DNA from: JAJPKE01 sp052143275
GTDB lineage: Bacteria > Chloroflexota > Ktedonobacteria > Ktedonobacterales > JADMIN01
Direction of reading: 5' to 3'
Assembly (NCBI GenBank): GCA_052143275.1
Contig: JBKQTH010000328.1
Span: 1-9,684, forward strand
Length of the DNA: 9,684 nt
Position numbers and translations under genes: made by a program. Below the pieces are notes generated by a model. It ran no database searches. It saw only the letters and a program-made list of their open reading frames with translations, and was not told the DNA's origin. Below are positions 1 through 7,052 of the stretch, piece by piece; the stretch's first letter is position 1; each line of letters begins with the position of its first letter.

Positions 1-300
1 GTCCCAGTCGGGTTCCTGCGCGTACAGGCGGACAAGGTCGGCGTCCTGCAAGACCTGATCAACAAGCGGATCGCCGAGTTCTACAGGGACAACCCGGCGC
101 AAGCCCCGATCGTGGTCATCATCGAAGGCGGCAAGTTCTTCATTCATGAGGGTCATCATCGGGCGACTGGAGCCGTGATGCGAGGCGATTTCTCGATCCC
201 CGGTCTGATCTTCCGCCGCAAGCCAGGCACAAAGAACGAGGCCGAGTTGCTAATCATGGATGATTTCGGGAACCTGCATCCGGTCAAAGTGGCACCATGA
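1..300 (+). CDS. ParB-like fold protein, C-terminal part (5' end outside window)
   Basis: The reading frame is open from the first base, so this is the last 99 residues of a longer protein. The GTG at 112 is internal and should not be taken as the start. The visible part has a helix (DKVGVLQDLINKRI, residues about 11-24), a strand (PIVVIIEGGKFFI) and the motif EGHHRATGAVMRG at residues 50-62. That order matches the ParB/sulfiredoxin-like fold, where a G-H/E-x-R motif follows a strand and begins a helix. Such domains occur in chromosome-partition proteins, nucleases and many phage proteins of unknown role. The substrate cannot be told from this fragment. The stop overlaps the next start as ATGA (297-300), so the gene belongs to the same late operon. 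It could also be the C-terminal domain of a larger head or morphogenesis protein. The family call is fairly secure; the role is unknown. Confidence 0.7.
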   Translation, partial: VPVGFLRVQADKVGVLQDLINKRIAEFYRDNPAQAPIVVIIEGGKFFIHEGHHRATGAVMRGDFSIPGLIFRRKPGTKNEAELLIMDDFGNLHPVKVAP

Positions 301-467
301 TCACCCTCAACCTCGCCGAATCCATCCACGGCCAGGAGCAAATAGTGACAACGTTAGCCTGGATTGCAATCAGCTTGTGGACTTCGACAATTGCCTTTCT
401 CGTCGGCGGCGCCATAGGTTTTCATGCCGGCAAGAAAGAGGGCAAGGGGACTGACAAATCCCCATGA
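297..467 (+). CDS. Small single-pass membrane protein, 56 aa
   Basis: This short frame is tied to both neighbours by four-base ATGA overlaps (297-300 and 464-467), strong evidence that it is translated by coupling. The product starts MITLNLAESIHGQEQ, has one hydrophobic segment at about residues 18-42 (VTTLAWIAISLW through GGAIGF) and ends in a basic tail (AGKKEGKGTDKSP). The positive-inside rule predicts N-out, C-in. Glycines 37, 41 and 45 form a GxxxGxxxG zipper at the end of the membrane segment, a pattern that favours helix packing or oligomers. Small phage membrane proteins in structural operons include holins, holin-like proteins and spanin parts, but nothing here distinguishes them, and no endolysin lies in the window. 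I do not recognise a family. Existence is well supported; function is open. Confidence 0.75.
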   Translation: MITLNLAESIHGQEQIVTTLAWIAISLWTSTIAFLVGGAIGFHAGKKEGKGTDKSP

Positions 468-1126
468 TCACCATCGACCTCTCATCGGCGATCGCCGGCT
501 GCGAGCGCATCCAGCGGCGGCTCGCCGCGATCGCCAACGTGATGGACCACGCGGGCGACCTCATGAAGCACTGGGAGCTGCTCATGGAAGAGGGCAACCG
601 CAAGGGCGTGCTGGCGGGCACGGACAAGGACGGCAATTCGATGCTGCCGGTGACCTATCGGCCCACCTACGCGCAGAAGCGGGCGATCTACGCGGGCACG
701 GCCAAGCCGGTCCGTCCAACCCTGGCGCAGCGGCTGGGCCAGCCTTCCCGCAATCCGCGGGGTGAGTTCTTCGGCTTCGGGGCAGCCATTAGCGGCCTCA
801 ACAACAACCTCACCTCGAGCGAATACCGCAAGCTCGACGGGCCGCCCCTGGCACCGCGGCGGCAGTTCTCGCGCGTGATCACGAACTTCGAGACGGTGTC
901 CTTCCAGGTGGTAGAGCATGGCTCCTGGCTCGTCACGGGCCGATGGAAAGACGTTGTGGATCGCAACGGCAACACGTTCCTGCACTACCTATTCGATGGC
1001 GATGCACCACAGCCGGGTCCGCGCGACCTCCGTGGCGTGCGCCCGGATGACCTAAAAAAGATCAAGGCGACGATCATCCCCTGGGCGAAGCTGACCGTGC
1101 GCGAACTCTGGCTGGAGACAGCCTGA
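464..1126 (+). CDS. Phage virion morphogenesis protein candidate (Mu gpG-like)
   Basis: The product is 220 aa, probably cytoplasmic and acting in virion assembly. An N-terminal helix (AIAGCERIQRRLAAIANVM) and a second helix around residues 30-47 are followed by GVLAGTDKDGNSMLPVTY (residues 48-65) and by PPLAPRRQF (127-135). This resembles the Mu gpG/virion-morphogenesis family: helical N-terminus, a 'G-x-D-x-x-G-x-x-x-x-P' stretch, and a late 'P-x-R-x-F' motif. Those proteins act in tail completion or head-tail joining. The likeness is by eye and the protein is longer than many members. The ATG overlaps the upstream stop (ATGA, 464-467), and its stop overlaps the next start as TGATG (1124-1128). 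There is no strong ribosome binding site, which fits coupled translation. Position just before a tape-measure-like gene supports a tail-module role. Confidence 0.55.
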   Translation: MITIDLSSAIAGCERIQRRLAAIANVMDHAGDLMKHWELLMEEGNRKGVLAGTDKDGNSMLPVTYRPTYAQKRAIYAGTAKPVRPTLAQRLGQPSRNPRGEFFGFGAAISGLNNNLTSSEYRKLDGPPLAPRRQFSRVITNFETVSFQVVEHGSWLVTGRWKDVVDRNGNTFLHYLFDGDAPQPGPRDLRGVRPDDLKKIKATIIPWAKLTVRELWLETA

Positions 1127-2607
1127 TGGCCGACAGCGATCTAAGTGAAGCGGAACAGCTCAGCCTGCTCTTCAAGGCCGGTGGCATCGACGTTGTCAAG
1201 GACGCCGGGGAGAGTTTCCACAGTCTCACCGAGGAGATGAAGGGGACGGCCAAAGCGGCGGAAGCCGTTCAGGAAGATACCAAGGAAGTCGATGCCGCGC
1301 TAAAGCAGGCGAATGAAGTCCTCAGGGAAGGCAGCACTGTTGTTGCCGACCTCAAACAGAAAATCGCCGAGTTGACGTCAGAGCAGGATGCGCTACGAGA
1401 CTCATTCATCTCAGGGCTCGTTCCGAGCGCTAGCCGGTTCAAGGAGCAATTCGACGCCCTGGGGGACTCGATCCGCGACAAGCAGGGGATTCTCGAACGG
1501 GCCACCGGAGAGGGTGAAGGCGAAGGCGGCAAGGGCGGGTTCGCGGGCCTGGCCGGCGGAGTGATGAAGGCCGAGAAGGCAATCCATTCCCTTGCCTCGG
1601 GCAGCGGTCTCGGCCGTCTTGGCGGCATGCTCGAATCGGTTCTGGGACCTCTCGGGGTGCCCGGGCTTGGCATGGCGCTCGGCGCATTAGCCTACGAGCT
1701 CGAGCCCCTCATCCCGAAGATCAAGGAATTCTCCGACGCCTGGGAGATGGGCGTCAAGAAGATGAACGATGCGACCGAAGCGATCGAGCGGTTGAATCGG
1801 GCGCAGGGAGAGGCACGCCAGAAGCGAGCGCTGGGTCGAATCGAAGGCCAGATCACGACGCTCGAGGACCTGCAAGATACCCAGGGATTCCTTTCCGCCG
1901 GGGACACTCTGAAGCTTCGCCGGTTGCGGGAGGCGGCTTGGACAGCAGAGCAAGGGGCCAACGAAGAGCAGGCGAACCAGGATCGCCTAAGACGAGAAGA
2001 AAAAGAGAGACGCGAGGCGGACAGATTGGGAGGACGTCTCACTGAGGAAGGCCGCGCCAACGAGGAAGCGACAAGGAAGGGGACCGAGAAAGAGGCCCAT
2101 GACGCTCTCGAGGCTCGTCGTAAGCGCGTGGAGCATCAGCAGCGCGTCGAAGACGAAGGCATCATCCAGCAGGCCGATGAACAGGACCGGGCCGCGAAGG
2201 ATGCCGCACGCCAGGCGGATCGCCAGGCAAAGGATAGGGACCGAGCACAGGCACAGGCGCAAAGACAGGATGAGCGAGCGGCCCGCGAGAACCTTCCCGA
2301 AGCTGCCGAACACCGCGCCCTGGCCGCCCAGCGGAACGAAGAAATGGGCATTGCCCAGCAGGTGCAGGCCGCCCGCGCTGGCATGGGCGACGTGATGGCC
2401 TCGCAGATGGGCCCTGGTGATCTCCAGCAGGTTGTGGCCGCTGTCGGCCGCAATCGCACGCTCAACAGCTCGCTCGGCTTTACGCTGGCCCAGCAGGTCA
2501 ATTACTACATGAGCCAGCTCGAGGCCAAGATGGTCGCCGACTTCACTCGCGGCATGGGCCAGCAGAACCGACCCGGACAGAACGTCACGCCGTTCGGGGG
2601 GCTCTAG
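1126..2607 (+). CDS. Tape-measure-like coiled-coil tail protein candidate, 493 aa
   Basis: The protein has the architecture of a small tail tape measure. Residues 1-125 are mostly helical and charged. A glycine-rich linker follows (about 128-146, EGEGEGGKGGFAGLAGG), then a hydrophobic Gly/Leu segment (about 160-195, including GMLESVLGPLGVPGLGMALG) that could be one or two membrane-active helices. A very long Arg/Glu/Gln/Ala coiled coil runs from about 205 to 400, and a less charged C-terminal region ends PGQNVTPFGGL. Tape measures set tail length and often carry hydrophobic segments for DNA entry; 493 residues would mean a short tail. It lies between the morphogenesis candidate and the hub candidate, the usual tape-measure position. 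GGAG about 9 bases upstream and the TGATG overlap support the start. Its TAG stop shares CTAG (2604-2607) with the opposing gene. A scaffolding or other coiled-coil protein remains possible. Confidence 0.55.
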   Translation: MADSDLSEAEQLSLLFKAGGIDVVKDAGESFHSLTEEMKGTAKAAEAVQEDTKEVDAALKQANEVLREGSTVVADLKQKIAELTSEQDALRDSFISGLVPSASRFKEQFDALGDSIRDKQGILERATGEGEGEGGKGGFAGLAGGVMKAEKAIHSLASGSGLGRLGGMLESVLGPLGVPGLGMALGALAYELEPLIPKIKEFSDAWEMGVKKMNDATEAIERLNRAQGEARQKRALGRIEGQITTLEDLQDTQGFLSAGDTLKLRRLREAAWTAEQGANEEQANQDRLRREEKERREADRLGGRLTEEGRANEEATRKGTEKEAHDALEARRKRVEHQQRVEDEGIIQQADEQDRAAKDAARQADRQAKDRDRAQAQAQRQDERAARENLPEAAEHRALAAQRNEEMGIAQQVQAARAGMGDVMASQMGPGDLQQVVAAVGRNRTLNSSLGFTLAQQVNYYMSQLEAKMVADFTRGMGQQNRPGQNVTPFGGL

Positions 2608-3518
2608 TTGATCGTGCCCGTGTTGTAGATGCCGGTGCCGAGTTCGGCGAGCAGCTTCTTGCCAATGGTCAGGGTGCCATAGCTGTTGTTGTAAATGTCG
2701 GATCCCATAACGGATATGTTGCTGGAGAAGACGGAAGTATCCACCGTCATTGTTCCAGCATTGAAAATCGCGCCTCCATTGGATGCGGAATTTGCAACAA
2801 ACGAAGAATCTTGAACTGTCAGATGCCCTGAAAGTCCGATCAAAATGGCTCCTCCAATGCCGTTCGTGGAATTGTCAATAAATACATCCTTGTTGAGCTT
2901 AACAGTGCCATTCGCCGATATGGCTCCGCCACCCCCACCATTGACTGCCGTGTTCTCATTGAATGCGCAATCTGTTGCCTTCACGCTTCCAGAGACGTTG
3001 TCGATCGCGCCACCTTGATATGCTGTGTTGTTTGAAAACACAACGTTAGACACGGTTAAGGTTCCTGGACCACCATCAAAATAGTCACCATTCAGGATTC
3101 CCCCTCCATAAAAACTGTTTCCATCAGTTATGGTCAGTCCAGAGATCTTAACGAGACCATTTGTCTCGAAAACAGACCACAGACTGGTATTGATTGGACT
3201 AATTGGCCCTCCACCTTGAACTGTCAAATTCGCCTCTCCAGGCCCTTTAATGCTGATGTTTCCACTCAGATCCGGCAACGGCGCCTGCAGTGCTATGGTC
3301 CCATCGACCGCGAACTTGATGACGTACTTGTCGGCTGCATTCCCAGCATCGGCCGCCGTGATGGCATCTCGCAGCGTGGTCTGGCCGGCGACTGGGCCGG
3401 ACGGATCGTCAGACAAGGTGTCGACCAGTAGATGAACCGTCGAGAGCAGAGCACGCCCCTCGAGTGATTCCAGCGACGGGCGCAGGGAACGAACGCGACG
3501 AACAGCGGACTTGAACAT
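2604..3518 (-). CDS. Planctomycete-type extracellular protein with right-handed beta-helix repeats
   Basis: The 304-residue product starts MFKSAVRRVRSLRPS and then has LESLEGRALLS (residues 16-26). This matches the N-terminal motif typical of planctomycete surface and secreted proteins (Pfam Planc_extracel, LEPR-xLL type). TLRDAITAAD (about 48-57) is the usual entry to polymorphic beta-helix domains. From about residue 125 come repeated rungs with GGGIL, GGAID, GGAIS, GGAIL and GGAIF turns and 'GT-(L/M/V)-x-V' strands. It probably sits at the cell surface and may bind glycans or other partners; no catalytic triad is visible. The start is fixed by AAGGAG eight bases upstream. It runs against the surrounding phage genes and is more A+T-rich (26 of 60 bases are G+C in 3061-3120). 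It ends soon after an incomplete-looking rung, with its stop inside the neighbour's stop, so a trimmed C-terminus is possible. Lysogenic conversion is an inference. Confidence 0.85.
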   Translation of the reverse strand: MFKSAVRRVRSLRPSLESLEGRALLSTVHLLVDTLSDDPSGPVAGQTTLRDAITAADAGNAADKYVIKFAVDGTIALQAPLPDLSGNISIKGPGEANLTVQGGGPISPINTSLWSVFETNGLVKISGLTITDGNSFYGGGILNGDYFDGGPGTLTVSNVVFSNNTAYQGGAIDNVSGSVKATDCAFNENTAVNGGGGGAISANGTVKLNKDVFIDNSTNGIGGAILIGLSGHLTVQDSSFVANSASNGGAIFNAGTMTVDTSVFSSNISVMGSDIYNNSYGTLTIGKKLLAELGTGIYNTGTIN

Positions 3519-3526
3519 CGAAGCTT

Positions 3527-3532
3527 CTCCTT
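3527..3532 (-). promoter_or_regulatory. Strong ribosome binding site of the beta-helix gene
   Basis: The minus strand reads AAGGAG, eight bases before the ATG at 3518. This is a near-ideal Shine-Dalgarno sequence and spacing. It fixes the start and suggests efficient translation independent of the phage late genes. Confidence 0.8.
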
Positions 3533-3556
3533 GAAACGGAAAACCCGCCGGCCGCG

Positions 3557-3629
3557 CTGAGAGACGCGATCGACGGGCACGGATCGCCGCAGGGCGGCGA
3601 CTTTTCTCGGTCAGACTCGCGGCTCTCAG
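3557..3629 (-). promoter_or_regulatory. Structured 5' leader (nested inverted repeat) of the beta-helix gene
   Basis: On the plus strand, CTGAGAG-A-CGCGA (3557-3569) pairs with TCGCG-G-CTCTCAG (3617-3629): 12 pairs with one mismatch. Inside it is a perfect 7-bp hairpin, TCGCCGC-AGG-GCGGCGA (3584-3600). In the mRNA of the minus-strand gene this makes a two-level stem ending about 24 bases before the ribosome binding site. It could be a cis-regulatory RNA, a stabilising leader or a DNA-level operator. It does not resemble any riboswitch class I can name. The pairing is directly visible; the function is inferred. Confidence 0.5.
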
Positions 3630-3656
3630 ACCAAACGAATCTGCTTGTCTACTTGT

Positions 3657-3685
3657 ACCCTAGTGTAAATCGGTCCAGAAGTCAA
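3657..3685 (-). promoter_or_regulatory. Possible sigma70-type promoter for the beta-helix gene
   Basis: The minus strand reads TTGACT (3685-3680), a 17-base spacer, then TAGGGT (3662-3657). The -35 is one base from consensus and the spacer is ideal. The -10 keeps only the first two and last positions. Transcription would start near 3650 and give a leader of about 130 nt carrying the nested hairpin. The -35 overlaps the start codon of the opposing hub gene, so the two genes could interfere with each other. Confidence 0.35.
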
Positions 3686-6663
3686 TGGCGATCAGCAACT
3701 ATTACGACTACCTGACGATCACGACGCCAGGCTCCAGCCCGGTTACGACGATCTACTCGTTCGTCTATCCTGCGGAATCGGGGACCACTGTTGCCGGGTC
3801 GACGGCGATCAATAACCTGGCGATCGACTCATGCATTCCCTTTGTCCGTGGGGGAATCCCTGAACTGCGATTTCACCGGGTCGTGGGCGCGCTGGCAGCC
3901 CTCCCCGATCCATTCGACGCGTGCACGGTCTCGTGGTCGAATTACGCTGGCACCGCTCCGAATCACAGTTCTGCCACGCTCTATTTCGCTGGCACCGTGG
4001 TGGGATACACGGACCGCTTCGACGGTGATGTCGGTTGGGTCCGCGATTACCGGGCGCTAGGGTTGCGTAACCTCGGCGATTACATCCCGATGACAGACTC
4101 GAATACGCTGACCGACAATGCTCGGTTCAACATGCCCACCAACACGATAGCCACGATTCCGTCGCGGCTAGGTCAGACAGTCGGCCAGGCCGTGCTCACC
4201 GTGCTCACGATGCCGCAAAATCAGGCGGCTCTCAGCGCAGCAGGGATCGGCGCCTATGTACCTGGTTCGATCGGGACTGCAACTATCGCGGCCGGATGGA
4301 ACGGCGGAACCACGCTGTCGACCTATGGCACGATCAGCCTACCGGCCTCGGGTCTGACGCTGGGCAGCGGTTTCTCCAGTGTGACTCCCCCTTCTGTGAC
4401 CATCGTGGGGCCTTATGCTTCAACCGGATCGCAGGCGTCTTTCACGCCGATCATATCAGGCGGCCAAATCACTGGATTTAACGTCGTTAGCGCTGGAGCC
4501 GGCTACGCCTCTCCCCCGACTGTCGTTATCTCAACGCTTCCCTCGGTTACGGTCGGGGATCTCGTGGGCACTGGCACAGGGCAGCTTGGAAACCCGAACA
4601 TTGCCGTCATTTCCCCGTTCACGCTGGCGTTCTGCGGGGAGCGGCTGCTTTCCTCGATCGAGTCGATAATCCAAACCTGTCATCCTAACCATTGGCTTTA
4701 CGTCATGGCCAACGGAGTGATCAGGATTCTCGATCAAAGAGCAACGTCGAATTTGTTGGTGACACTTGGAAACAGAACGCAAAATCCATCTCCTCCGCCA
4801 ACATATATACTCAGCGCGACTCTTGGGTCCAATCTCGTTAGCGCCGATTACGTTGAACCTTCAGATCAGCCAGATGGCGTCACTTATGGCGACCGCTGGC
4901 TGATGCCACAGCTCCACCGGGATTCCTCCGATACCTACTCCCAGCTCATCGTCCGTGGCGGGCTCGCCGTAAGCGGGGTTTACCTGTCGGTTCTTCCCCA
5001 ACAGTCCGGCGCCTGGCAGAACATCACATTCACACCACCCGGTGATTCGCCAGTAGCCACAGGAGGTCTATATCCGGATTTCGTTTGGTCTGGTAACTCA
5101 CACATGGCGTCCGCTACCGGATGGTCACCAAGTAGCTTCAACCAGTTGTCCCTGCAAGGCGGTCAAGATCAGGGCCTAATCACGAGCATTGCCGATGTGA
5201 GCGACTTCAATATTCAAAGCTCGAACACCTCGCTAACGATCCCCGCATCTGGAGGTTCAGGGGCTCTTGATCAAAGTTCAACCGGATTGCATGCGATTGT
5301 GACGGTCTATTCAACCGTCATCTCTGGCGTGAACCAAATGTTTTCCACGTCTGTGATTCACAATAGCTCCATCACAGCGGGCGCCGGCACGCTCACAGTA
5401 TCCCCGCCCCTACCATCTGCCTTGGCACCGGGCTCGGGTGGTTACACGAACTATTTCATCACCTTCAGTTCCCAGGCCGGGAACGTGGTTTATCGCCGCT
5501 ATGCGGTCGTGGATTCGAGCGGCTGGGGGCCGACCTCGAGCATGGGTCCAAGGTTGCAGCAATATTTCCCATATCCATTCGCATACAAGAATGCCAGCGG
5601 AACGGCGGCGGCGCTCACATCGGCCCCGGTGGGATCGGTTCTCTGGAGTTCATCGGGGTCCGCGCCTTTCAACGAATCCGATTTCAGCGTGACTGTAGAC
5701 CCATCCAGCGGCACGATCACGTTCCCTACTCCGACCAGCCTTGTCTACGGCGGCGGTGTCGTGACACCTCCAAGCAACATCACGGTGTTCGTCCCGGTAG
5801 CCAACGGATCTCTTTATAGGCAATCACCGACGAGTGGATACGCGGGAACCCTGTACACGGTGGACGGCGTCCAGCGAACCAAGTACATCACCATTCGGGA
5901 CTGGACGCTGGACTCAGGATCCAACTCGTACATGCAGATCTTTGCCAACGAGCAGTTTGACTCGATCAAAGACGTGGTTGTCGAAGGCTCCATCAGTTAT
6001 CTGGGATTGGCTACGCCTTACCTGGCTCCGGGGGTTTCGATCTCGATCACAGGCCCGGCTTATACCAATTCGAGCGGCGTTGCAGCGGTTCACACTACCG
6101 GCTGGGAGACCCTGCAAACCAGTCCGATGCCCCCGGGTTTGCCGGTTTCCCAGGCACAAGTCCTATTCAAGTGGAACAACTCGGGAACGTTCTACGTCAC
6201 AACCCTGAGCCTCAGTAATCGCAAGCAACGATACAGTTCCGAGGTATTCGTGCGGCCGGCCGAGCGTGGCCAGATGCTCGGCGGCCAGCCCTTTGGCGCG
6301 GGTTACAGCGCGGGCTGGGCCGGCGCGGCGGGCGCCCTCCAGAACTTCGGCCGGGCGTCCATGGGCGCGATGACACCCGGCGATGGCCCACCCGGCGATC
6401 TCAGCGCTGCCGAGGGAGGCAGCCACGGCTTCCGCGGCGTGACGATCGACGACACGAATCGCCAGCTCCAGCGCCAGCGGCATGATGAGCGGATCGAGCA
6501 GCAGCACCTGGCGGCTCAGAGAGCACGCGAAAGCCGCCAGCCTCTTGTCGGACCTCCGGCTCCGGAGTCCTTCGAGGATTACGTGCATCGCACAGTGCAA
6601 CCCCCGGGCGGCCCGGAGCCTGACCTGCCCCCGCCGCTCCCAACTCCTGCGAGTCCCGAATGA
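3685..6663 (+). CDS. Large tail hub/tip protein candidate, 992 aa
   Basis: The largest protein here follows the tape-measure candidate, where the tail hub or tip protein normally lies. Residues 1-170 are beta-rich and include LYFAGTVVGYTDRFDGDVGW and YRALGLRNLGDYIP (about 98-137), reminiscent of baseplate-hub or tail-associated beta domains. Residues 220-285 hold two related units: GSGFSSVTPPSVTIVG, and ITGFNVVSAGAGYASPPTVVIS from about 262. The second is the 'GxGYxxPPxV' motif common in phage tail-fibre and tip proteins. Residues 285-850 are Ser/Thr/Gly-rich beta material suited to host contact. The C-terminus (854-992) changes to Ala/Gly-rich, then Arg/Gln helical, then Pro-rich ending PLPTPASPE. 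The ATG has no clear ribosome binding site and an in-frame TAG lies eight codons upstream. Expression must come from read-through across the opposing gene or from a promoter I cannot see. The stop overlaps the next start (ATGA). Confidence 0.6.
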   Translation: MAISNYYDYLTITTPGSSPVTTIYSFVYPAESGTTVAGSTAINNLAIDSCIPFVRGGIPELRFHRVVGALAALPDPFDACTVSWSNYAGTAPNHSSATLYFAGTVVGYTDRFDGDVGWVRDYRALGLRNLGDYIPMTDSNTLTDNARFNMPTNTIATIPSRLGQTVGQAVLTVLTMPQNQAALSAAGIGAYVPGSIGTATIAAGWNGGTTLSTYGTISLPASGLTLGSGFSSVTPPSVTIVGPYASTGSQASFTPIISGGQITGFNVVSAGAGYASPPTVVISTLPSVTVGDLVGTGTGQLGNPNIAVISPFTLAFCGERLLSSIESIIQTCHPNHWLYVMANGVIRILDQRATSNLLVTLGNRTQNPSPPPTYILSATLGSNLVSADYVEPSDQPDGVTYGDRWLMPQLHRDSSDTYSQLIVRGGLAVSGVYLSVLPQQSGAWQNITFTPPGDSPVATGGLYPDFVWSGNSHMASATGWSPSSFNQLSLQGGQDQGLITSIADVSDFNIQSSNTSLTIPASGGSGALDQSSTGLHAIVTVYSTVISGVNQMFSTSVIHNSSITAGAGTLTVSPPLPSALAPGSGGYTNYFITFSSQAGNVVYRRYAVVDSSGWGPTSSMGPRLQQYFPYPFAYKNASGTAAALTSAPVGSVLWSSSGSAPFNESDFSVTVDPSSGTITFPTPTSLVYGGGVVTPPSNITVFVPVANGSLYRQSPTSGYAGTLYTVDGVQRTKYITIRDWTLDSGSNSYMQIFANEQFDSIKDVVVEGSISYLGLATPYLAPGVSISITGPAYTNSSGVAAVHTTGWETLQTSPMPPGLPVSQAQVLFKWNNSGTFYVTTLSLSNRKQRYSSEVFVRPAERGQMLGGQPFGAGYSAGWAGAAGALQNFGRASMGAMTPGDGPPGDLSAAEGGSHGFRGVTIDDTNRQLQRQRHDERIEQQHLAAQRARESRQPLVGPPAPESFEDYVHRTVQPPGGPEPDLPPPLPTPASPE

Positions 6664-7034
6664 GCTACGACAACAGCGCGAATGCCGTGCGCCGGCTCGA
6701 GGAGCGCTTCGAGCGGCTACTGCTCATCCTCGGCGATCTGCAAGCCGCAATCGGGCGGGTGCAGCAGCCGAGCTACAACGGGGCCGGCGGCCAGCCGGGC
6801 GGTGGCGGTGGGCTGGTCTACTCCATGGTCGGTGTGGTGATCAATCCCGCCGGAACGCCGCCCAATTATGTCACCGGCGCCACGGTTAACGCTTACGTGG
6901 GGGGTACCACGGTCGCGCTGCCTGGAACCTACACAGTCTACAACCAGATGCAGGCCGCGACGGTCATAACCAAGACGATCATGTTGGGTCAAAACCCGGA
7001 CGGAACTTTCAGCGTTATCACGCAGAGCTGTTGA
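6660..7034 (+). CDS. Small tail-tip protein candidate: coiled coil, Gly linker, beta domain
   Basis: The product is 124 aa. An N-terminal amphipathic helix (NAVRRLEERFERLLLILGDL, then QAAIGRVQQ) could form a short oligomeric coiled coil. A flexible glycine linker follows (NGAGGQPGGGGG, about residues 40-52). The rest is a small beta domain with ATVNAYVGGTTVALPGTYTV and a lone cysteine at the C-terminus. The ATG overlaps the hub stop as ATGA (6660-6663), so translation is probably coupled. I do not recognise a named family. Helix-linker-beta design and position suggest a protein anchored to the tail tip that presents a beta domain outward. The next gene follows after only 18 bases. Confidence 0.6.
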   Translation: MSYDNSANAVRRLEERFERLLLILGDLQAAIGRVQQPSYNGAGGQPGGGGGLVYSMVGVVINPAGTPPNYVTGATVNAYVGGTTVALPGTYTVYNQMQAATVITKTIMLGQNPDGTFSVITQSC

Positions 7035-7037
7035 GCC

Positions 7038-7052
7038 AAGGAGGTGATCCAG
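7038..7052 (+). promoter_or_regulatory. Extended ribosome binding site with 15-base 16S complementarity
   Basis: The bases AAGGAGGTGATCCAG equal the complement of the conserved bacterial 16S rRNA 3' end (CTGGATCACCTCCTT). They end directly before the ATG at 7053. Ordinary sites pair over four to seven bases. The core AGGAGG is eight bases from ATG 7053, which selects that start over the GTG at 7044, which lies within the site itself. Confidence 0.85.

Noticed and set aside
112..300. Start of the first gene at GTG 112
   Set aside because: The frame is open to the window edge, and the ParB-like fold needs the residues before it. The GTG codes an internal valine in a beta strand.
424..765. 113-codon plus-strand frame overlapping the gpG-like gene
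   Set aside because: It is Arg/Gly/Ala-biased in the wrong frame. The coupled frame from 464 encodes a coherent protein.
482..985. 167-codon reverse open frame
   Set aside because: It is a shadow of the gpG-like gene, with low-complexity Arg/Ala/Val content typical of antisense frames in G+C-rich DNA and no coupling to neighbours.
3584..3606. Plus-strand intrinsic terminator
   Set aside because: The hairpin is perfect but is followed only by CTTTTCTC, and no plus gene ends nearby. It fits better as part of the nested leader of the minus-strand gene.
6163..6600. 145-codon reverse open frame
   Set aside because: It is antisense to the C-terminal region of the hub candidate, is Ala/Arg-rich, and has no supporting signals.
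7044..7052. GTG 7044 as start of the cysteine-rich protein
   Set aside because: It lies inside the 16S-complementary site. ATG 7053 has ideal spacing from AGGAGG.
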